Assembly: GCF_000003815.2 (NCBI RefSeq)
Contig: NC_049983.1
Location: forward strand, 9,796,779-9,860,778
Direction: 5' to 3'
Source of the DNA: Branchiostoma floridae
Lineage: Eukaryota > Chordata > Leptocardii > Amphioxiformes > Branchiostomatidae
DNA length: 64,000 nucleotides
Part shown: positions 58,401 to 64,000 of the stretch, piece by piece
Position numbering within the stretch: position 1 is the first letter of the stretch
Layout of the letters: the number at the start of each line of letters is the position of its first letter
Translations under genes and position numbers: made by a program
Notes under the pieces: generated by a model
Seen by the model: only the letters and a program-made list of their open reading frames with translations
Told to the model about the DNA's origin: nothing
Databases searched by the model: none

Positions 58401-61400
58401 GAATTGGAAACGCGACCCTAACGTTACTGAAAACTTTGTTGCATGTTTGACCCTTTAACATCTATTCAATCGCTCTAAAATCCTGTATATGGTAAGCTAG
58501 GGAAAATATTCAAAGGGCCAAGTACCTATTTTGTTACGCCCGTGTTATCCAAAAATTCTGACAATGGAAGTTGATCATTAACAATGTTTTTGAATCGGCA
58601 CTCCTTTAGTATAGTTTCCTTCCCAGCTACAATCAAAATGTTAACAGTTTATGTTCTACCTCACTCAGGTCTTGTGACTCTTGTGTCGGCCCTGGATTAC
58701 GAGACGGACACCAACTACCAGCTGACCGTGACGGCCACGGACGGCGGCGGGCGGGTCGACACGGCCACGGTCACGATCACCGTCAACGACGTCAACGACA
58801 ACACACCTGCCTGCACGTAAGGCTACTATTATTTTGATTTTGGATTAAAGAATATGGAATATTGATGGAGGAAGTGGTGGAGGAAATGTATCTCCAAGTT
58901 AAATGGAGTTCTTATCGATAAAAAAACTTAATATGCTTACGCGACATAACTACTAAGTAAAGGTTTACTAAGATTACGTATATACTGTTACTAAACATGT
59001 CGTCCTATGGACTGGAATCCTCTTCAATAGTATGCAAGTCGAGTGAGGATTATCTGCTATGACCCAAGTTGTGGACCTTCTTGTCTATCACCATCGTTGT
59101 CAACTATTGGACCACGCTATCGTTAAAGTAAATAGTTCCATCATAGTTCCAGACTAACATGTTATGTTGTTCCCCGACCTCAGCCCGTCTCTCCTCACCA
59201 CGGACCTACCGGAGGGCACTACCACATTACCACCCTACACGGTCCTGACGCTGACGTGCTCCGACGGAGATGGCGGCACGTTCGGCACCCTCACCTACAC
59301 GTTATCACAGTCTCCCAGCACGAAGTTCTCCATAACAAACGCTGGCGTTATAGAACTGACAAGCGACGTGGATTTCGACGGTAAGTGTTTTATCCGGTAT
59401 ACTGGATGGCTTGTTATACAATCTCTCACCGTCGATGGCTTATTGGACTGATGGAAGGTTCAAAAGTAGCTACATCTTGTTGTGAATTCGGGTTTATATC
59501 ATTGGTTTGGTGGCTAAAGGACAACTGAGATTCAGGAATGATCATCTATCCTATTTCAAAGAGAAAAGACACACCAGATGGAAAAAACTGGAATACTAAT
59601 GGCAGACTCTGATATCTATCCAATCAGGTGGTGAGACGTCATATTCTCTTGTTGCCACGGTAACGGACAGCGCCGCCATCGTCGCCGACCGAAAGTCGAC
59701 CACAGTGCCCATCACGGTGGAAGTGACGTCAGTGAACGAAGGGCCTCCAGTCTTCGACAACGCGCCATACACTGTCAGCGTCAGCGAGGCAACAGCTATC
59801 GGTACCGCCGTCTACACCGCCAGCGCTACAGATCCCGACAGCACCGCCGACTCCTTCGGACAGATCACGTGAGATGTTGTTATTTACTTGTTTATCATGT
59901 TTGTACGATTTTTAATGTAAAGCCACAATGTACAATGGGGTGGCCATCAAAGAAACAGATTCAAAGTTACTAGGTGTAAACTGTATGCACAGTGATTTGT
60001 GACGTTTAGAGTGTGTGGTAGTAGTTCTCCAAGATCCAGCTCCTCGGTATGCCAGTATTCGGAAAGTTTATTATGAGACTGACATATATGTGCAATATGG
60101 AAGTGCAAGTAATCAAAGATGCATTGCATATATTTGTGGCTAATATGAACCTTCAAAAACTTAATACCGAGAAAAAAATTTTCTTCTTGCAGGTTTTCCA
60201 TCACAAGTGGAGACTCCCTCAATCTGTTCGAGATCGATTCGAACACAGGAGAAATCATGGCGAAGGCTACACTGGACCGGGAAGCAGCGTCTTCACACAC
60301 ACTTCAGCTGAAGGCAAGTTTAGTTTTTAAAGGGTACTCGCTTACCTTTCTCCAATTCATTCTTTGTTTCTAACATTTCAGCTCTTAAGTTATTCTTTCA
60401 ACATAAAGATAACATTCTATGTTTTGCACGTTACGAATACTAGGCGGAGGATGGAGGTACGCAGTCCGGCACCACGTCCATAACCATCACGCTGACGGAC
60501 GAGAATGACCAGACGCCCGAGTGTAACCCCGCCACCTACATCGAGACGGTGTCCGAGACGGAAGCAGTCGGCTTCACCGTGGCTTCCCTGGCATGTACCG
60601 ATACAGACGATGCGGCTTACGGCACACTGTCATACTCCATTACAACTGGTACAACACTGTTCCATTATTTTGTTTCTGTAGATAAACGCAGATTGCAAAA
60701 GGCCGTGTGATTTATAAATTTTTGGTAATGTTGTCCTACGTAATTTACGCTTCTTCTAATTCAAGCCACTTCGTTTTTCGTTTAACTATGCTCTTCCTCT
60801 CCATCGTAGGTAACACCAAGTTGTACTTTGAAATGAGCGGCGCCGACCTAAAACTCAAGAAGCAGCTGGATTATGAGGACGAAACTACTTTCTCCCTCAG
60901 TATCCTGGTCCAAGATAACAGTGGGAATAACCCATCCAACTCTGCCACAGTTCCCGTGTCTATGTGAGTATTTCTTGCTAGAATATGCCCTTCGGTCTAT
61001 ATAGCGCACTAGATACGTTCCAATATGTTACATATAGGTTCCAAGGGAGAAAACTACAACTTGAACCAATAGCTTTGTAATCCTTGTCTTACAGATATGT
61101 CGATCCCTCCAACGAGTTCACGCCGTACTTCAGCCCTGAAACCTACTCTAACACGGTGTTCGAGGACGAGTCGGTCGGAGCCACCGTTGTCGACGTCGAC
61201 GCTTACGACAGCGACTCGAGCGCGAACGCGCACGGCCAGATCACGTACACCATCCAGGGCGGCAACAGCGAGGGCAAGTTCTCCATAGACGACAATACCG
61301 GCGAGGTGATCCTAGTTGACACCTTGGACAGGGAGTCTACCGCAAGCTACACCTTGACCGTTAGGGCTTCTGATGGAGTAACAAGCGGCGGGACACCGAA

Positions 61401-64000
61401 CACAAACACCACCACGGTTACCATAACTGTTGGAGACGCCAACGACAACGACCCAGTGTGCAGTCCGGCCGTGTACACGACGGCGCTAGCTGAAGATTCC
61501 CCCGCCGGAACTACGGTGATCACCGTCACCTGTGCCGATGACGACGACGGCACGAACGCGAACATCGTGTACTCCGTGACGTCGACGTACTTCGGAATCG
61601 GCAGCAGTTCCGGGATTATCACCGTAAGCAACGTCCCCGACTTTGACGCAGGAGCGCCGTCCTCTTACAGTTTAACTGTGAAGGCGGTTGACGGAGGAGT
61701 GACGCAGAGGACTGGTACCGCACTGGTTACCATAACCTTGACCGAGACCAACGACTACGCTCCTGCTTTTACTCAGACCTCGTACAGCGCAAGCGTGAAT
61801 GAAAATGAGGCTGTCGGAACCTCCATAGCAACGGCCGCTGCTACAGATAGCGATGCAGGTAATAAAGACAATGTCTTATGTCTAAAAATGACGTAATGAA
61901 AGGACTTTCATGGCATAACAATAATGTATCGCATATCTTTACGATATATGGAATTTAGTTCAGTTGGGATAGAATGATTTTCGAGATGGTGATACCGAAA
62001 GAAATCCAAGTGGTGTTACTCTAATACTAAAAGTTGGGCTACGTTTACTGGTATATGGTGATATGTTGTAATGCTGAAAATAGAGCTACTTCTGTGTTGA
62101 TGAAAGGTTAGACATCCAGGTAATAAGATAAGCCGAGTAATAGTTACTAGCTAGAGGTGTGGGTAACTGGATAATACATACAAAGCCCACACCTCAAGTA
62201 TAGAGTTAGAGCAAGCTATAAACTATAAGAAATAAGCAAATAAAATCTACGAACATACTATCCACAGGTAATGACGGTGTGATAGTTTACACCATGCCGA
62301 CCTACACAAACTTCCGTCTGGACGAGAACACGGGAGAGATCACTCTAAAGGCGGAGCTGGACTACGAGACCACCCAGTCGTACGAGCTCGTGGTGACGGC
62401 GACGGACCAAAGTGCCGCATCAGCCGACAGACAGAGCGCAAGGTAAACGACTTGTTACGAACGCATTTTCTGATACAGTGTAGTACATATAAACGGGATA
62501 TTCTCAACTTGAACACGCACGGATTGACCCCATAGAGCCAAACGCTTTGTTCAAGGCACTCAAACTAAATGAAATCCTTTGCCTTTCACTTGTAAATGCA
62601 CGGTAGTTATTAATAAAAATGTTACAAAGATATAAAAACTGACATATCAGTGTCACATTTGTTTAAGCGGTTTAAACTAATTGCATGTCAGCGTTGTTGT
62701 TTGCATCTATGTAACCATATTACGGTAGTAGTTTATTGCCAATTTTTGCCCGTGGGCTAATTGCAGGTAACATGAAAACATATAGAAAGTGTCTACTTTA
62801 GTCTAAAAGCTAACTCTATTAGATTCTGGGTTATCGGGTCCGACTTGTAGGTTATATATAAACGGGATCCTAATTGATCTCCAATTTCTCTATTCACAGC
62901 GTCACTGTCTACGTCACCGTGAATGACGTCAACGACAACGAGCCGTCCTGTAGCCCCGCCACCTACACGGCCACCATCGCGGAGGACACCGCCGACGCCA
63001 CCGCCATCGTCACGCTGGTCTGCGATGACCTGGACTCCGGCGTGAACGACGACCTGGTGTACGCCATCACGGACGGGGACGGTCTGGGACAGTTCGCCGT
63101 CAGCACGGCAGGGGTCGTCAGCGTCGTCAAGGATGGGACTGACGACTTGGACTTCGAGACGACGCAGACGTACTCACTGGAGGTAGAAGTGACCGACTCT
63201 GGCGTGCCAGCACTGACAACTACTGTTCAGGTAAAAGCGCGTTTTAAAACATTAGATGCTATATGTGTATATCCTTGGACAAAGAATTTGTATAGTGGGT
63301 CGAGGACAACCTTAACTGTGAAACGCCTCTAAAGGTAATTTATGTGTGATGTGTGTATGGAATATCTACATAAATACTCAATGCACAAGTATGTTTGCAA
63401 TGTTCCACGGATCCGAGACGATCAATGTACAATGCAAAGAAGTCATTTCGCTTATATATTGCTATTGGTAACCTTCTTGCATATCCTCTGACAATCAATA
63501 TATCTTGAGATGTCCATGTAGCTCAACTGGTAGCAGCCTCACAGTTGAGCTCCAAATTCCAATTAGTTGGTAACTGGGAGATCTCGGCTCAAAACCTGGG
63601 AAGAGCATCTCAGTTGGGGCTGCACGCGTCTTTCGGAAGGGTAACGTCGAATTGAGGGTCCCGTTTTTGAGGAGGTGCCTCAAGTACGTTAAAGGGGAAG
63701 GGCTAGCAACCCCTTCCTGTAGAAAATATAACGTTACTCTGCTACAGAAACAGGAAAGAAACTTGCTGACCTACGTCCCACTATGTATCTATCAAATTTA
63801 ACAGTTGAATAGCAACAGAACATTCTTTCTCAGTGTCATTTTTACTTTTACACAAACAACGAATCACAGAAAGAACCTGCTTGTTCCACAGGTTGGGGTG
63901 ACGTTGACCGACGTTAACGAGTACGCCCCTGACTTTGACCCTGACGCCTCGGCCGTCAGCTCCTACAGTATCAACATCGCAGAGAACGTGGCCGTGGGGT
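43849..64000 (+). CDS. Giant cadherin, plus strand (5' part; continues beyond window)
   Basis: 26 exons: 43849-43903, 46891-47099, 47821-48036, 49005-49249, 50422-50573, 51184-51361, 51840-51987, 52318-52426, 52926-53057, 53670-53815, 54380-54590, 55343-55584, 56147-56401, 56922-57194, 57674-57769, 58031-58187, 58669-58816, 59184-59380, 59628-59868, 60193-60313, 60444-60648, 60810-60963, 61095-61858, 62268-62442, 62900-63230, 63892-end. All phases agree; exons 1-25 sum to 1,720 codons. Signal peptide, then EC1-EC16 and the start of EC17. Calcium motifs (D.D, LDYE/LDRE, NDN/NE linkers) recur. Two introns use GC donors. EC8-EC15 match EC15-EC22 of the minus gene one to one, so the two are paralogues in head-to-head order. 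The TM and tail lie outside the window. Confidence 0.9.
43904..45526. other. Intron 1 of plus cadherin, left part
   Basis: AT-rich, with a G-run at 45281-45294. No exon or RNA gene was recognised. Confidence 0.5.
45527..45783. mobile_element. MITE with about 45-bp terminal inverted repeats, copy 2
   Basis: Left AAAGGTGATATCTCACTGCT, right GTGCAGTGAGATACCACCTT. Same interior order as copy 1 (GATTACTCAACGAATATCAG; CAAACTTTTACGTATCAT). Confidence 0.88.
46095..46300. mobile_element. Possible decayed inverted-repeat element with TCGCTGAGCGAT
   Basis: GATCGCTGAGCGATCAAAGA and TTGATAGATCGCTCAACGC, followed by an interior like that of the other MITEs (GAAGAATGAATTGTTGTACG; TTTCGTTGTCGTTTAGT). Confidence 0.4.
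46430..46830. repeat. (GACA)n microsatellite
   Basis: GACAGACAGACAGACAGACA perfect run at 46432-46475, then imperfect CAGACAGA/CAGGCAGA to 46830, ending about 60 bp before exon 2. Confidence 0.97.
46891..47099 (+). CDS. Plus cadherin exon 2: EC1 first half
   Basis: [40 protein letters not shown], ending TTTGR. Confidence 0.86.
47100..47820. other. Intron 2 of plus cadherin
   Basis: Contains a small hairpin at about 47278-47336 (GCTGTGACGGAGAAGG / CCTTCTC..CTGTCACAGC). Nothing else seen. Confidence 0.5.
47821..48036 (+). CDS. Plus cadherin exon 3: EC1 end, EC2 start
   Basis: [20 protein letters not shown], linker [22 protein letters not shown]. The NEAP linker is as in minus exon 4. Confidence 0.88.
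48385..48990. mobile_element. Foldback element containing assembly gap 2
   Basis: Left GCCCCGTTTACAAATCAAGA then ATTTAGCTCGG; right CCGAGCTAAATTCTTGATTT then GTAAACGGGGC. Inner 'GCGAGCTCTAAATTAC' before the gap is shared with the element at 25808-26008. Confidence 0.82.
48448..48547. other. Assembly gap (100 N)
   Basis: Exactly 100 N inside the foldback element in intron 3 of the plus cadherin. Confidence 0.99.
49005..49249 (+). CDS. Plus cadherin exon 4: EC2 body
   Basis: [39 protein letters not shown], linker TNDESPVF. Confidence 0.9.
49585..50061 (-). mobile_element. LINE ORF2 C-terminal fragment in intron 4
   Basis: [57 protein letters not shown], a stop in place of Trp, then [36 protein letters not shown] and [12 protein letters not shown] typical end of RTE/CR1-like LINE ORF2, with a (TAGG)n tail at 49556-49573. 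One premature TAG; inactive. Confidence 0.85.
50150..50345 (+). repeat. Dispersed repeat family, diverged copy
   Basis: 'GACCGCAGCATGTCCATAAC', 'GGGGACCCAGTATCGAATTT', 'CTACTAAATATCATCAGCAT', 'CAACCAAGGATTCATGACTG'. Weaker match than the other copies. Confidence 0.45.
50422..50573 (+). CDS. Plus cadherin exon 5: EC3 first half
   Basis: [43 protein letters not shown]. Confidence 0.86.
50833..51092. mobile_element. MITE with about 45-bp terminal inverted repeats, copy 3
   Basis: AAAGGTGGTATCTCACTGCA and TGCAGTGAGATACCACCTTT. The interior is in the opposite orientation to copies 1 and 2 (TGTTGTGTTATTTTCGCCGA at left). Between exons 5 and 6. Confidence 0.9.
51184..51361 (+). CDS. Plus cadherin exon 6: EC3 end, EC4 start
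   Basis: [37 protein letters not shown]. Confidence 0.88.
51840..51987 (+). CDS. Plus cadherin exon 7: EC4 middle
   Basis: [35 protein letters not shown]. The Cys of LSC pairs in pattern with PVC in exon 6. Confidence 0.87.
52122..52220. mobile_element. Short hairpin element
   Basis: GGTACCATCCTATTTCTACC, GGGGCTTCTTACACTT against AAGTGTGAGGAGCCCC, GGTAGAAATCGAATGGTAC. About 35-bp arms around a short C/A spacer. Confidence 0.9.
52318..52426 (+). CDS. Plus cadherin exon 8: EC4 end
   Basis: [36 protein letters not shown]. Confidence 0.85.
52926..53057 (+). CDS. Plus cadherin exon 9: EC4/EC5 linker, EC5 start
   Basis: [36 protein letters not shown]. Both Cys of the EC5 pair are in this exon. 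Confidence 0.87.
53490..53660. repeat. (TATTG)n / GCATT pentanucleotide array
   Basis: TGTATTGTATTGTATTGCAT-type repeats run almost to the acceptor of exon 10 (CCCCCCACAG at 53660-53669). Confidence 0.95.
53670..53815 (+). CDS. Plus cadherin exon 10: EC5 body
   Basis: [45 protein letters not shown]. The frame continues into the upstream array but the CACAG acceptor gives the phase match. Confidence 0.88.
54380..54590 (+). CDS. Plus cadherin exon 11: EC5 end, EC6 start
   Basis: [20 protein letters not shown], linker [28 protein letters not shown]. Confidence 0.88.
54660..54866. mobile_element. Inverted-repeat (MITE-like) element
   Basis: Left GGCGATCGCGCTGCACTCTC, ACTGCGACC; right GGTCGCAGAGAGAGCGCTGC, GAGAGCGCC. 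Imperfect 29-bp arms. A further MITE-like interior (TTTTGTTGTCTTTTTAGCCA) follows near 54980. Confidence 0.75.
55343..55584 (+). CDS. Plus cadherin exon 12: EC6 body, EC6/7 linker
   Basis: [40 protein letters not shown], linker NNDFTPSF. Confidence 0.88.
56147..56401 (+). CDS. Plus cadherin exon 13: EC7 (GC donor)
   Basis: [40 protein letters not shown], ending KTATQQ. The donor is CAG|GCAAGT. Confidence 0.87.
56922..57194 (+). CDS. Plus cadherin exon 14: EC8
   Basis: [53 protein letters not shown]. Aligns with minus EC15. Confidence 0.9.
57674..57769 (+). CDS. Plus cadherin exon 15: EC8 end, EC9 linker
   Basis: [18 protein letters not shown], linker [10 protein letters not shown]. 32 codons, phase 0. 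Confidence 0.86.
58031..58187 (+). CDS. Plus cadherin exon 16: EC9 first half
   Basis: [40 protein letters not shown]. Confidence 0.88.
58669..58816 (+). CDS. Plus cadherin exon 17: EC9 end, EC10 linker
   Basis: [48 protein letters not shown]. Confidence 0.9.
59184..59380 (+). CDS. Plus cadherin exon 18: EC10 body
   Basis: [44 protein letters not shown]. Matches minus EC17 (TQTPSTKFDVSTG). Confidence 0.88.
59628..59868 (+). CDS. Plus cadherin exon 19: EC10 end, EC11 start
   Basis: [20 protein letters not shown], linker [27 protein letters not shown]. Confidence 0.9.
60193..60313 (+). CDS. Plus cadherin exon 20: EC11 body (GC donor)
   Basis: [36 protein letters not shown]. The donor is AAG|GCAAGT. 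Confidence 0.86.
60444..60648 (+). CDS. Plus cadherin exon 21: EC11 end, EC12 start
   Basis: [52 protein letters not shown]. Confidence 0.88.
60810..60963 (+). CDS. Plus cadherin exon 22: EC12 end
   Basis: [39 protein letters not shown]. Confidence 0.87.
61095..61858 (+). CDS. Plus cadherin exon 23: EC13, EC14, EC15 start
   Basis: A 764-bp exon: [70 protein letters not shown]. It lacks the introns that the minus paralogue has within EC20. Confidence 0.93.
62268..62442 (+). CDS. Plus cadherin exon 24: EC15 body
   Basis: [40 protein letters not shown]. Confidence 0.87.
62900..63230 (+). CDS. Plus cadherin exon 25: EC16
   Basis: [58 protein letters not shown]. Confidence 0.9.
63510..63775 (+). 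mobile_element. tRNA-derived SINE (family 1), best-preserved copy
   Basis: TGTAGCTCAACTGGTAGCAG (A-box-like), TTAGTTGGTAACTGGGAGAT, CAAAACCTGGGAAGAGCAT, GGGGCTGCACGCGTCTTTCG and 'GGGGAAGGGCTAGCAACC'. In intron 25 of the plus cadherin. Confidence 0.8.
63892..64000 (+). CDS. Plus cadherin exon 26 (partial): EC17 start
   Basis: [31 protein letters not shown], cut by the window end. Confidence 0.88.

Noticed and set aside
63510-63600. Possible tRNA gene (A-box and B-box-like strings)
   Set aside because: No intact cloverleaf, and related copies with the same non-tRNA body at 7190-7465 and 11105-11300 show a SINE.

Overview
The window is intron-rich animal nuclear DNA, most probably from a cephalochordate (amphioxus, Branchiostoma) or another non-vertebrate deuterostome. 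The basis is GT-AG introns of 0.1-4 kb, AATAAA poly(A) signals, giant cadherin genes, LINE 3' ends, tRNA-derived SINEs and many short inverted-repeat elements. The genus is inference; no single-copy marker fixes it. Two 100-N assembly gaps occur (28679-28778 and 48448-48547).

Three protein-coding genes are present. (1) 1348-6413, plus strand: a seven-exon TLC-domain multi-pass membrane protein of 262 aa, with its poly(A) signal at 6899. (2) 38432 down to 9096, minus strand: a complete 26-exon giant cadherin. When the exons are joined by splice-site phase they give exactly 4,540 codons. The protein is a signal peptide, about 40 cadherin (EC) repeats, a membrane-adjacent non-cadherin region, one transmembrane helix and a short tail of about 80 aa. 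(3) 43849 to beyond 64000, plus strand: a second giant cadherin, seen for 26 exons and about 1,756 aa (signal peptide, 16 full EC repeats and the start of a 17th). It runs off the window.

The two cadherins are head-to-head paralogues, 5.4 kb apart. Their repeats are colinear with an offset of seven (plus EC8-15 match minus EC15-22), and at least one intron is shared at the same position and phase. The minus gene has about seven extra N-terminal repeats, all inside one 2.8-kb exon. Its exons 4, 16 and 20 are huge (2.8, 2.2 and 3.6 kb), whereas the plus gene splits nearly every repeat by introns. In both proteins many repeats alternate between an NDN-type linker with a cysteine pair and an NE-type linker without cysteines.

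Non-coding content: a 162-bp satellite-like repeat at the left edge; four LINE fragments in and around the TLC gene and one more in the plus cadherin; two copies of an element carrying a hammerhead-ribozyme-like core; two tRNA-SINE families; a dispersed family with about six same-strand copies; a 247-260 bp terminal-inverted-repeat element in three copies; other foldback elements, including a 153-bp-arm near-perfect inverted repeat; tandem arrays between the two cadherin promoters; and a 42-bp tandem array that multiplies a splice donor of the minus cadherin.
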